Assembly: GCF_004125265.1 (NCBI RefSeq) | Contig: NZ_RDTE01000003.1 | Span: 6,262,001-6,326,000, forward strand | Length of the DNA stretch: 64,000 nucleotides | DNA from: Streptomyces lydicus | Lineage (GTDB): Bacteria; Actinomycetota; Actinomycetes; Streptomycetales; Streptomycetaceae | Reading direction: 5' to 3' | In this document: one piece after another, positions 35,317 to 43,352 of the stretch | Position numbering within the stretch: position 1 is the stretch's first letter | Layout: each line of letters starts with the position of its first letter | Position numbers and translations under genes: made by a program | The notes under the pieces: generated by a model | What the model saw: the letters and a program-made list of their open reading frames with translations, nothing else | Databases searched by the model: none | What the model was told of the DNA's origin: nothing

Positions 35317-35994
35317 CAGCCGTTCAGACCAAGATCCAGTGGACGCGCAGGGGTCACGTGGGGCCCAGGGGCCGTCGGGTCGCACAGAGGTCCGGTTCCG
35401 CATTCCCTCACCCGTTGGGGAGTTGGGAGAGCGCGCTCCCACGCGGCGGTTGCCCGGCCTGCTGACGGCTCCGTAAAGATCGCCCGCCGGTGCCGCCCAG
35501 GGCCGTTGGCCCGGGCGAGGAGGAAGCGGAGCAGAGCGAAGTGCTCGAAGTGCTCCCGTCGGGCTTCGGGTGCCTGTCGGCCGTTCAGATCCTCGCCGCG
35601 CAGGGCCTCCCGGCCCCGACTGGCGCAATGGCCGCGTATCCGCGTGAGGGCCGAGCCGGCCGCGTGCTGCTGGCCCCGGCGTCCTGTGCGCCCCCGGGCA
35701 CCGGGCCGTCCGGGCGTGATTGCGCTCCGGTAGCCCAGGCGGATCCGCTGTGGCGAGCGCTGACCGCGAGGATCGCTGCCACATCGGCTCGGCGTGCGTC
35801 ATCGGTGATGCCGAGTGCATGGTCCATGCCGTACGTCACCTCGCAGGGGATGTGGGGCGGAGCGGTTCGGCTTCTGTGCGGGCCGTCCCTGACGGCACGT
35901 GGGTGTAGGTGTCCGACGGAATGCGCCGGAAGGGTGCCGCGGACGTTCGGGACCAACCCCAGCGGGGCGGAGGCGATCAGCATCGTCCCGGAGC

Positions 35995-36084
35995 GGGACC
36001 AGCCCCGCATGCGCGGGGACCACACCTGGGACGAGCTCCGCGCGCCGCTCGCGCAGGAATCAAACCCGCACGCGCGGGCACCAC
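35995..36084. CRISPR. degenerate type I-E CRISPR relic: two repeats, one 32-bp spacer
   Basis: Repeat 1 at 35995-36023 and repeat 2 at 36056-36084 are both 29 bp, match at 23 of 29 positions, and enclose a 32-bp spacer (36024-36055); the 61-bp period is exactly that of type I-E arrays. Read on the minus strand, repeat 1 is GTGGTCCCCGCGCATG followed by CGGGGCTGGTCCC, the Streptomyces I-E consensus form with its internal palindrome. No repeats are recognisable at the next 61-bp positions on either side, and no cas gene is in the window. Confidence 0.7.
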
Positions 36085-36243
36085 TTGCGACATCGGCCCC
36101 TCCTTCGCCCGTGTCGCCTTGATCGCGGCCTCGCGCGTGGTCAGCACGTTCGCCGCGGCATCTCCCGCGTCTTCGCCTGGAGCGCTTCGACGGCTCGAAC
36201 CCGCCGCCGCAGCTCTGCCGCGCTCACCGATGCTGTGCTCACC

Positions 36244-36271
36244 CCAGTCCCCAGTCCCCAGTCCCCAGTCG
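36244..36271. repeat. heptanucleotide repeat, four copies
   Basis: CCAGTCC repeated four times (minus strand ACTGGGG). It lies at the start of a minus-strand open frame whose phase would change with each unit gained or lost. Confidence 0.75.
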
Positions 36272-36401
36272 CCGCCCTGCCCGGAATCGCTGCTCATCGC
36301 GCGCACCGTAGGTGGGCACAGGTCCGCGGACGTCTCGAACCGTGGAAGACGCCGGTCTCCGGCGAGGGACGACGGCACGAGCGCCGATGTCCTGAGACTG
36401 T

Positions 36402-37160
36402 TCACGGCCGTGGCGGGACCAGTCCCTGCAGCAGCAGGGTGAGGGTGAAGGCGAACCGGTCGTGTCCGGTACCCGAGGTGAGCTCCCGCGCATGGGTGAC
36501 GGTATGGGGGAACAGGTCGGGCGGCAGCATCCGGAGCCGCTCCTCGATCTCGGCGCGGTCGATCACACGGCCGTCGGCGTCCGCGCTCTGCCGCCGGGCG
36601 GCGGATGCCTCCAGGCAGTAGCCCGTGATGTAGAGGAAGGCCGCGTCGCTGGCCCAGGCCGCCTGTCGGGCGGGCGCGCCACTGGCGAGCAGGATCGCGA
36701 GCATCCCCTCGCCGACCCGCAGAGCTGACAGATCGGCGGGCGCCACCGTAAGAGCGGCCTGTGCGATGCCGGGGTAGCGCAGAAACTGATCGCGCAGCTG
36801 TGTGCACACGTCCATGAACTGGTCCCGCCAGCATGCGGGGTCCGGTGCGGGGAGAGTGACCTGGGAGCACAGCCTGCCGATGAGCAGGTCGCCGAGCTCC
36901 GCCCTGTTGCGCACGTGCGCGTACAACGATGCGGGGCCGGTCCCGAGCCTCGTCGCGACCATGCGCATCGTCAGGTCCTCGAAGCCGCCCGCCTCGACGG
37001 CCTGGAGAGCTGCGTCGATGATGCGCTCCACCGTGATGGGAGTCTTCTCCCGGCCGGCGGCCCGGCGCGCTCCGGTTTCCGAGGCGGTGTTCTTGGCCGA
37101 GATCAGCGCCGCCCACTGGTCCCGGGAGATTGCGTCACGCGCTGCCCGTCGTCCTGCCAT
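36402..37160 (-). CDS. TetR-family transcriptional repressor
   Basis: 252 aa. A basic 40-residue leader is followed by the DNA-binding domain (ITVERIIDAALQAVEAGGFEDLTMRMVATRLGTGPASLYAHVRNRAELGDLL, about residues 42-90) and a TetR C-terminal ligand domain (LFPHTVTHARELTSG). It is divergent from the FAD monooxygenase gene, with a 90-bp spacer containing an inverted repeat that is the likely operator. It resembles regulators of tetracycline-like or aromatic-compound responses; the ligand is unknown. Confidence 0.9.
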   Translation of the reverse strand: MAGRRAARDAISRDQWAALISAKNTASETGARRAAGREKTPITVERIIDAALQAVEAGGFEDLTMRMVATRLGTGPASLYAHVRNRAELGDLLIGRLCSQVTLPAPDPACWRDQFMDVCTQLRDQFLRYPGIAQAALTVAPADLSALRVGEGMLAILLASGAPARQAAWASDAAFLYITGYCLEASAARRQSADADGRVIDRAEIEERLRMLPPDLFPHTVTHARELTSGTGHDRFAFTLTLLLQGLVPPRP

Positions 37161-37176
37161 GACGCCACCCTACCCG

Positions 37177-37214
37177 TTGACGAACAATGATCGCTGATAG
37201 AACAATGTTCGTCA
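37177..37214. promoter_or_regulatory. inverted-repeat operator between tetR and the monooxygenase gene
   Basis: TGACGAACA (37178-37186) and TGTTCGTCA (37206-37214) are perfect inverted arms; inside them GAACAATG is also directly repeated (37182, 37200). TTGACG at 37177 could be a -35 for the monooxygenase gene, so repressor binding would block it. Confidence 0.7.
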
Positions 37215-37250
37215 CAAGGTGGGAAGCGAACCACCGCGAAAGGAATCACC

Positions 37251-38387
37251 GTGACGACCTCGGTCTCGATCATCGGCGCCGGCCTCGGCGGACTCACACT
37301 CGCCCGGATCCTGCACCTCCACAACATCCCCGCCACCGTCTACGAGGCGGAGAAGTCCGCAGGCGTCCGCACCCAGGGAGGGCAGCTCGACCTCCACGAA
37401 GAAGACGGCCAGCTCGCCCTGGAGATGGCCGGCCTCACCGAGGAGTACCGCTCGGTCATCCACCGAGGCGGCGGAGCGCGACGTGTCGTCAACGAGCAGG
37501 GGCGTGTTGTCGTCGACCGGCCGGACGACGGCTCCCTGGCACGGCCGGAAACACTGCGCGGTGACATCCGTCGGATTCTGCTCGCATCACTGCCGCCCGG
37601 CACGGTGCGATGGGACAAGAAGCTCGTCTCGGCGACCCCCATCGGAAACGGACGGCACCAGGTGTCGTTCGTGGACGGCTCGTCGGCCGTGTCCGACGTC
37701 CTCGTGGGCGCCGACGGGGTCTGGTCCAAGGTCCGGGCGCTCCTGTCGGACGAGCGGCCGGTGTACTCAGGCATGAGCTACGTCGACACCTACCTTCACG
37801 ACGTCGACACGGCCCACCCGCGCGTGGCCGGCCTCGTCGGGAACGGCGCCCTGTACGCCCTGGTCCCGGGCAAAGGGTTCCTCGCCCACCGTGAACCCGG
37901 TGACGTCGTCCACACCTACGTCGTGCTGCACCGTCCTGTGGAGTGGTTCGATGCGATCGACTTCACCGATGCCCCGGCGGCGACGGCACGGGTGGCGGCA
38001 GAGTTCGACGGCTGGGCGCCGGAACTGCTGGCCTTGCTCACCGACGGCGCGTCCGCACCCGTCCTGCGCAGCATCTACGAGCTGCCGGACGACCACCGCT
38101 GGGACCGGGTCCCCGGCGTCACACTTCTCGGCGACGCGGCACACGCGACCGTCCCCGGAGGAGACGGAGCCAATCTCGCGATGCTCGACGGCGCCGAACT
38201 CGGCACGGCGATCGCAGCCCACCCCGACGACATCGAGCAGGCCCTCGCCGACTACGAGAGCAGAATGTTCCCCCGGAGCCAGAAGGCGGCTGCCGCCGCC
38301 CACCGCACCATCGACTTCATCTTCGGCGCCAACGCCCCCGCCGGGGTCATCAGCCTGTTCTCGGAGGACGTAAGCACCTCCGCCTGA
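37251..38387 (+). CDS. TetX-like FAD-dependent monooxygenase
   Basis: 378 aa, GTG start with AAAGGA upstream. Class A flavin monooxygenase: FAD site SIIGAGLGGLTLARIL, RTQGGQLDLHEEDGQLAL (the GGxLDLH segment as in TetX), DVLVGADGVWSKVR, and LLGDAAHATVPGGDGANLAMLDGAELG. It hydroxylates a small molecule using NAD(P)H and O2. TetX-type enzymes inactivate tetracyclines; this one shares their motifs and sits opposite a TetR gene, but the substrate could be any polyketide or aromatic. Confidence 0.85.
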   Translation: MTTSVSIIGAGLGGLTLARILHLHNIPATVYEAEKSAGVRTQGGQLDLHEEDGQLALEMAGLTEEYRSVIHRGGGARRVVNEQGRVVVDRPDDGSLARPETLRGDIRRILLASLPPGTVRWDKKLVSATPIGNGRHQVSFVDGSSAVSDVLVGADGVWSKVRALLSDERPVYSGMSYVDTYLHDVDTAHPRVAGLVGNGALYALVPGKGFLAHREPGDVVHTYVVLHRPVEWFDAIDFTDAPAATARVAAEFDGWAPELLALLTDGASAPVLRSIYELPDDHRWDRVPGVTLLGDAAHATVPGGDGANLAMLDGAELGTAIAAHPDDIEQALADYESRMFPRSQKAAAAAHRTIDFIFGANAPAGVISLFSEDVSTSA

Positions 38388-38512
38388 GCCGGTGCGGCAC
38401 CGCCCAGCCCGTCATCTGCCGCCTTCGACGGCGCTTGCGCCCGGGCCCGCCCCCCCCGCGGGCGGCATCGGCCGTCTCCTGCCGGGGCCGTGCTTGCCGT
38501 CCGCTCACGGCG

Positions 38513-38541
38513 CCGGCCCCAGGTCAGTGACCTGGGGCCGG
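38513..38541 (+). terminator. hairpin downstream of the monooxygenase gene
   Basis: CCGGCCCCAGGTCA (38513) is followed almost immediately by its complement TGACCTGGGGCCGG (to 38541); a GC-rich stem without T-tract. Confidence 0.65.
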
Positions 38542-38711
38542 TGTGTTCTCGGCCGAGGAGGTGGCCGGGGGTGGTGAGGTCTCCTCTTTACCGGTGCGGG
38601 GCTCGCGAGCTGCACCGGGTCGGCAGGTCCTTGTCCCGGGTCGGCAGGTCCTCGTCCGGGGTCGGGCCGTTCACGGAACGCCGGTGGTCGCAGGGCTCCG
38701 CGCCAACTGGA

Positions 38712-39400
38712 CTAGCTGGGGCTGGTGTTGCCGCAGCGGCTGGTGCGCTCTTCGTCGGTCATGGGGCGGGACTGGATCCTGAGGATCTTGTAGGTGATGT
38801 CGCCCTCGACATCGGTGAAGTCGTGGGGACCCCGGCGGTTGTGCTCGTTCACGGAAGCGAAGGGGTTCGACTGGTCGATGCCGTTGAGGTGCCAGTTGCC
38901 CTTGGCCTTCCGGGTGACCGACACCTCGTCGACCCAGCCGATCTCGCCGGGCTTCAGAGCGCCCGTGGTGTCGCTGCTCGACGTGTTCTGCTTGAGCCAG
39001 GTGTGCTCGATCTTCGGCAGCACCGAGACGGGGTTCGCGCCGACCGACATGCCGATGACCGTCGATTCGCTGGTGGTCTCCGCCTCGCCCTGCTTGAAGT
39101 CGGCTCGGTGGTGCAGTTGTCGCGGTAGTCCCCCACCACCGTCGGTGTGCCCTCGGTCGGCTCCCCGACCCATGCGGTGGGGGTGAAGGTGCAGTCCCCG
39201 CCGCAGTCGGAGAGGAACTCCGCGACCCCCTCGGGGGTGCTCCAGCCGCCGCCACCGCCCTCGGAAGCGGGGCCCCGCCTCCCCCGATCGCGGTAGGTGG
39301 CGCCGTAGTGGCCCCGGCGTTACTGGTCGTCGCCCCAGCGGCCCTGGATCACGGGGCCGCTGGGTGATGGAGGCAACGAGGACGGGAACCTCGCAGCGGA
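38712..39400 (-). pseudogene. decayed secreted-protein gene (frameshift and stop)
   Basis: Two phases must be joined to read it. From about 39319 to 39106 one phase reads GHYGATYRDRG, WSTPEGVAEFLSDCGGDCTF, PTAWVGEPTEGTP and VVGDYRDNCTTEP. After a one-base frameshift near 39105 the next phase continues DFKQGEAETTSESTVIGMSVG, IEHTWLKQNTSSSDTTG, LKPGEIGWVDEV and ends at 38712. A TAA at 39320 interrupts the same phase upstream (GPVIQGRWGDDQ). No start codon or signal peptide remains. The Ser/Thr-rich alternating stretch recalls aerolysin/ETX-MTX2-like secreted beta-proteins of Streptomyces, a weak resemblance. Confidence 0.6.
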
Positions 39401-39575
39401 CCGAGCGTGTGTCGTACCTGGTGGCCACGGCTCGATGTCCCTTGAGGCGATGGGCGCCGCACCTGACCGAGTGCCGGGCCCTCCCGAGAGGCCCCGGCTC
39501 CTTGCGCAGTCGTCCGGCGCGGATTCCGCCCTGCGGGGCACGGGCGCACGACTCGTCAGTGGCCGTACGGCATCG

Positions 39576-41144
39576 TCAGCCCGCGGCGGGACGCGACCGG
39601 TAGCGGCCGCCCGCGAAGTGCCGCAGTGCGGTATCGAGGCCGTAAAGGCGGGCGCCCGTCTCGTTCCTCGCGGGGGAGACGAGCGTGCACTTCAGCACAC
39701 CCGTCCCGGCGTGGAGCGGGGAGGGGACCTGGGTGCCCGTTCCTTCTTCGAGGGCCGCCGTCAGGGTGATGCTGCGCCTGTTCCACTTCCGGGTGAGCGT
39801 GACGGAGGAGATGTCCCGCCAGGGCACCGTGAGCGTGGACGGGCCGTGCCGCACATAGAGCCCGTCTGCGCCGACCCGCAGTGTCCTGGGGCTGAGGAGC
39901 GGCAACGAAACTTTCAACCCGTAGAGCAGATGCAGCAGCATGAGGAAGAGCGTCAACGCCAACGCGGCCTCGGACCCATGGATCATCACTCCGACCAAGT
40001 TCAGGAAGCCTGCGATCGTCAACGCCGAAACGGCCGGCCATCGGATGCGGCGCAAGACCGCCGCGAGGCCCCATTTCTCGACGGTGAACGCGGGGAGCGT
40101 GGCCGGCGGTTCGGCAACCGGCCGATGCCCGCGCGGCGCCACCGTGGGTGCCTCAGGTGCCTCAGGTGCCGCGGATGCCACAGGCTCCGCGGGTGCCTTG
40201 GGCGGCCCGGTCGTGGCCGTTGAGCTCGCGGGCTGCGGTCCGGTGGCCGCCAGGGCATCCGCGTCGGAAACGGTCTCCGCCACGGGCCTCGGCGCGATGC
40301 GCGGGTCGGGGACCGTCGCCCGCGGTACGCCCGCGAGACGTGTGAGGAGCGCGTCGGCGGTGGGGCGGCCCTCTGGAGACTTGTGCAGACAGTCCTGCAC
40401 CAGCCCCCGCAGGCCGTCCGGCACGGCGCTGAGATCGGGTGCCTCGTACACCACCCGGAACAGCAGCGCGTGGGAGGACCCGTCGCCGAAGGGTCCGGCG
40501 CCGGTGACCGCGTAGACGAGCAGGGAGCCGAGCGAGAAGACATCCGAGGGCGGGCCCACCGGCTGCCCCAGCGCCTGCTCCGGCGACATGAAGCCAGGCG
40601 TGCCCAGGACGGTCCCGGCCTTGGTCAGATCGGTACCGCCGGTGGTCTCCAGGGCCTTGGAGATGCCGAAGTCGATGACCCTCGGACCGTCGTCGACGAG
40701 CAGGACGTTGGAGGGCTTGAGGTCGCGGTGGACAAGGCCGCCCCGGTGGAACGAGGCGATGGCCTCGGCCAGACCCGTGCCGAGCCTGCGCACCTCGGGC
40801 TCGTCCAACGGGCCCTGCTGGATGACGTGCTCGTCGAGCGAGGGGCCTTCGACGTACTGGCTTGCGATCCACGGCATGGTGGCGTCCGGGTCCGCGTCGA
40901 CGACCGGCGCGGTCCAGAATCCGCCCGCCCGCATCGCGAGCTTGGCCTCGCGCCGGAACCTGTCGCGAAAACCGGGCGTGGCCGCCAGATCCTCCCGTAC
41001 GAGCTTCACGGCAACCCGCCGTCCCGTCACGGATTCTCCGACGAACACCCGGCCCATCCCGCCCGAGCCCAGACGTCCCAGCAGCTGATACGGCCCGGCG
41101 GCCCGTGGGTCCGCAGCTTCCAACGGCTCCATCAAGCTCCCCAT
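39576..41144 (-). CDS. membrane Ser/Thr protein kinase with C-terminal PH-like domain
   Basis: 522 aa. The kinase domain occupies about residues 18-270: LGSGGMGRVFVG (P-loop), VAVKLV (Lys), GLVHRDLKPSNVLLVDD (catalytic loop), VIDFGISKAL (DFG) and GTPGFMSPEQAL (APE variant). A Pro/Ala/Thr-rich linker leads to two membrane helices (SALTIAGFLNLVGVMI, ALALTLFLMLLHLLYG) and then about 120 residues of beta-rich sequence with LTVPWRDISSVTLTRKW, a bacterial PH-like pattern. There is no PASTA or other external sensor, which sets it apart from PknB. Stands alone. Confidence 0.9.
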   Translation of the reverse strand: MGSLMEPLEAADPRAAGPYQLLGRLGSGGMGRVFVGESVTGRRVAVKLVREDLAATPGFRDRFRREAKLAMRAGGFWTAPVVDADPDATMPWIASQYVEGPSLDEHVIQQGPLDEPEVRRLGTGLAEAIASFHRGGLVHRDLKPSNVLLVDDGPRVIDFGISKALETTGGTDLTKAGTVLGTPGFMSPEQALGQPVGPPSDVFSLGSLLVYAVTGAGPFGDGSSHALLFRVVYEAPDLSAVPDGLRGLVQDCLHKSPEGRPTADALLTRLAGVPRATVPDPRIAPRPVAETVSDADALAATGPQPASSTATTGPPKAPAEPVASAAPEAPEAPTVAPRGHRPVAEPPATLPAFTVEKWGLAAVLRRIRWPAVSALTIAGFLNLVGVMIHGSEAALALTLFLMLLHLLYGLKVSLPLLSPRTLRVGADGLYVRHGPSTLTVPWRDISSVTLTRKWNRRSITLTAALEEGTGTQVPSPLHAGTGVLKCTLVSPARNETGARLYGLDTALRHFAGGRYRSRPAAG

Positions 41145-41215
41145 TCACCGCACCCGGATTTTCCGAGGTCTCACCCTAGGGGGTGTCTTCCCGACCATCG
41201 AGCGGAGGTCCTTTC

Positions 41216-41330
41216 GTGAGGGACGGGGAGATTTCTGACGTGGCCCGGACGGTGATCGCGCCGCTGCTGCCGCCTGCGGGACGGGCTCGTGGCCGGTGGC
41301 GGGACCACTGCCGGGTCCTTGAAGGCTACG
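41216..41330 (+). pseudogene. N-terminal fragment of an IS5-like transposase
   Basis: From GTG 41216 the frame reads VRDGEISDVARTVIAPLLPP, AGRARGRWRDHCRVLEG, then loses similarity into a Gly/Pro-rich repeat. This is the typical start of IS5-group transposases (xxWxxIxPLLPPxxRRGRxWRDHRxVLxG). No terminal inverted repeats or remaining catalytic domain are present, so it is a scrap. Spacer 41145-41405 holds nothing else. Confidence 0.5.
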
Positions 41331-41405
41331 GACGCTTCCGTCACGGCGGCGGTGGAGCCGCCCCGCCGGAGGTGGCTCCACCGCCGCAGTCGGGCGGGCG
41401 GGCGC

Positions 41406-42149
41406 TTACGCGTGGGCGCTGATCACGCCGCCGTTGCTGAGCACGATGTAGATGCCGTTGGCGTTGAGCCCGACGTCGTGCCCCTTTGTCTCCAGGGTGG
41501 CTGCCACGCCGTCGTGGCCGATGATCTGCGCGCGGTAGCGCAGCTCGCCGACCTTCGTGACCTTGGCCGTCCAGTCGCCCGCGAGCTTGAAGGTGCCCGG
41601 TCCCTGGTGTCCGCCGCCCATCCAGGAGTGGACCTGGCCGTCCAGCGTGAGCGTGACGAACATGTCGTTGGCGTCGAGCCCGTCGTCGTGCCCCTTCGTC
41701 TCCAGCGTGGCCAGGACCGAACCGCGGGCGACGATCTTGGCGCGGTAGTGCTGGTCGCCGAGCTTGTAGATCTCGGCCTTGCTGACGCCGTCCGCCAGGC
41801 GCTGGGTGCGGGCCGGGGATCCCGTCTTTCCGCCGTCGGTGGTGTGCGCGCCGCCCGACTGCTTGTCCGCGCCGCCCGTCTTGGTGTCGGCCTTGGCGCC
41901 GGAGCCCGTCCGGTCATCGGAGCCCTGCGCTCCGGTAGAGGAGCCCTTGCCGCTGGACTCGGCGGACGAGCCCGCGCCGCTGGATTCGACGGCGGTTGCG
42001 CCCGCATCAGCACGGCCCGCGGACTTCGTGCCGCCGGCATCCGCGCCGGAGCAGGCGGTCAGGGTAAGGCCGGCCGCTGCGACCAGGGCCGCAGCGGCAA
42101 CGCGGAGGGTGCGGCGACGAGCGGCGCGGACAGTGGTGCTGGAGCTCAT
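41406..42149 (-). CDS. lipoprotein with two tandem repeats of an unknown domain
   Basis: 247 aa. Signal with twin basic start (RAARRRTLRVAAAALVAAAG) and lipobox LTAC, lipidated Cys at about residue 33. A Ser/Gly/Lys-rich linker of about 85 residues is followed by two copies of a domain of about 60 residues, each with LGDQHYRAKIVARGSVLATLETKGHDDGLDAN or its near copy (LRYRAQIIGHDGVAATLETKGHDVGLNAN). I do not recognise the domain. The first 60 codons and the promoter match those of the lipoprotein at 44494 in inverted orientation. Confidence 0.82.
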   Translation of the reverse strand: MSSSTTVRAARRRTLRVAAAALVAAAGLTLTACSGADAGGTKSAGRADAGATAVESSGAGSSAESSGKGSSTGAQGSDDRTGSGAKADTKTGGADKQSGGAHTTDGGKTGSPARTQRLADGVSKAEIYKLGDQHYRAKIVARGSVLATLETKGHDDGLDANDMFVTLTLDGQVHSWMGGGHQGPGTFKLAGDWTAKVTKVGELRYRAQIIGHDGVAATLETKGHDVGLNANGIYIVLSNGGVISAHA

Positions 42150-42300
42150 TTCGGGGTCCCCCCGGACAGTGGGTTTGGTGCTCTCCTCGGTACGTCACCC
42201 ACTCTGCTCGGCGCCCCTATCGCCGGCCTGCCGCGGCACTAACGTCCGGCTAACACCGTTGTGAGCAGCGGAAGAACGCCCAGGGGGAACCCGAATGACC
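41990..42300. repeat. left arm of an inverted repeat (lipoprotein promoter and signal peptide)
   Basis: Reverse-complemented, this stretch matches about 44338-44650: TGGGCGTTCTTCCGCTGCTC, GTTAGCCGGACGTTAGTGCC, GAGCAGAGTGGGTGACGTAC and the signal-peptide codons. About 2 kb lies between the arms. Confidence 0.75.
42239..42254 (-). promoter_or_regulatory. GTTAG direct repeat (11-bp spacing) upstream of the lipoprotein gene at 41406
   Basis: On the coding strand GTTAG occurs at 42254-42250 and again at 42243-42239, 11 bases apart, about 90 bases before the ATG. The same box is before the lipoprotein genes at 44494 and 58319. Confidence 0.5.
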
Positions 42301-42329
42301 TGTCTGTGGCGTCTGGTTGGAGACGCCAA

Positions 42330-42680
42330 ACTGCCTGCCGGAACCGGGGCAGCACCGGAACCAGGGCAGCAGCCGTCAGGTCGTCGTCGTCATGGCAACG
42401 CAGCTCAGGCCTTGCTCAAGCGATCACCCAGCAGGGACGGCAGGCGACTTGCGTCTTGTCAGGGGATCTGAGCCTCGACCGGCGACCGGCAACAGGTAGC
42501 AGGGGACTGGTGGGCAGGCTCTCGGGCGACCGCTTGACGCCCTCACCTCTGCTGGAAGCCCCGGCCGGCCGCACGACTGGCGCCACGGCTGGATGCACGG
42601 CCGGCGCCACGACTGGACGTCACGACCGGATGCCACAAGAAGACGGCGCATCCCACAGGCCCCGGTCGTCACCGCCTTAC
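42330..42680. other. gene-free spacer between lipoprotein promoter and TetR stop
   Basis: About 350 bp with several open phases but no ribosome site or recognisable product. Degenerate GGCGCCACGACTGGA repeats lie near 42565-42630. Confidence 0.5.
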
Positions 42681-42683
42681 GAG

Positions 42684-43331
42684 TCAGGGAGTCAGTGGCA
42701 CGAGTTGCCGGCAGATCAGTTCGTGGGCGAGGCGTGCCGTCGCCAGCAGGTCCTCGTTGGGTGTGCCGAGGTTGGCTCGTACGGACAGGCCGTGGACGAC
42801 GGACTGGACGACTCCGGTCAGGGCCGTTGCGTCGGTCCCGGCGACGAGTTCCCCGCCCTGGGCCGCTCGCTCAATGCGTGCGTGGAGGGCCCGCTCGTTC
42901 CAGGCGTGCAGTTCGGCGTAGTGGGCGCTGGTGTCGAGCGTGCTCGTGCTGTCGGTCATCGCGGCGCTGCTGAGAAGGCAGCCTGGATGTGCGTCACTTG
43001 GCCGGGTGAACTCGTGGACCGAGTTGATGAGGACCTGATGGATGACGGCCCGGAGGTCCTGCTCGGTGACGGCCTGCCGGTAGATCTCCCGGTAGCGCTC
43101 GGCGTAGGTCCGCACCGCTTCCTCGAACAGTCCGGCTTTGCTGCCGAAGGCGGCGTAGAGGCTGGAGGTGGAGAGTCCGAGGGCGGCGGTGAGGTCGCGG
43201 GTCGACGTCCCGGAGTAGCCGCGTCGCCAGAAGAGGCGGGCGGCGTCGAGGATCGCGCGGTCGCGGTCGAAGGCTCGTGGTCGTCCACGGGTTGGCTGGG
43301 GCACCCTTGCATTGTAGAGCGTTTGCTCCAT
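42684..43331 (-). CDS. TetR-family regulator divergent from the hydrolase gene
   Basis: 215 aa if started at ATG 43331 (MEQTLYNAR), which lies in the operator palindrome and would be leaderless; a slightly later start is possible. HTH domain about residues 20-65: RAILDAARLFWRRGYSGTSTRDLTAALGLSTSSLYAAFGSKAGLF, the classical TetR form. The C-terminal part (HPGCLLSSAAM) matches the TetR_C regulators of small dehydrogenases and hydrolases. It should repress itself and the hydrolase through the shared 33-bp palindrome. Confidence 0.88.
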   Translation of the reverse strand: MEQTLYNARVPQPTRGRPRAFDRDRAILDAARLFWRRGYSGTSTRDLTAALGLSTSSLYAAFGSKAGLFEEAVRTYAERYREIYRQAVTEQDLRAVIHQVLINSVHEFTRPSDAHPGCLLSSAAMTDSTSTLDTSAHYAELHAWNERALHARIERAAQGGELVAGTDATALTGVVQSVVHGLSVRANLGTPNEDLLATARLAHELICRQLVPLTP

Positions 43332-43352
43332 AATGAATTTATGGAGCAAACG
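43320..43352. promoter_or_regulatory. palindromic operator encoding the first codons of both divergent genes
   Basis: CGTTTGCTCCAT (43320-43331), nine bases, then ATGGAGCAAACG (43341-43352). Each arm ends in an ATG, and both genes begin ATG GAG CAA ACG. TTGCAT (43307) and CATAAT (43329) 16 bases apart place +1 at about 43341, the ATG of the hydrolase, so its mRNA is probably leaderless. Confidence 0.75.

Larger units (their letters stand above)
35317..36401. other. 1.1-kb region with no intact gene
   Basis: Between the tRNA-CAT terminator and the TetR gene I find open frames in several phases, but none with a ribosome site or recognisable protein. It contains the CRISPR relic at 35995-36084 and the heptamer repeat at 36244. 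On the minus strand the frame just outside the relic (VLTTREAAIKATRAKEG, then VVPARAG from the repeat) and another phase (VSAAELRRRVRAVEAL) look like scraps of decayed genes. Confidence 0.55.

Noticed and set aside
35490..36122. 210-aa plus-strand frame between the tRNA and TetR genes
   Set aside because: No ribosome site or family features, and it runs straight through the CRISPR relic.
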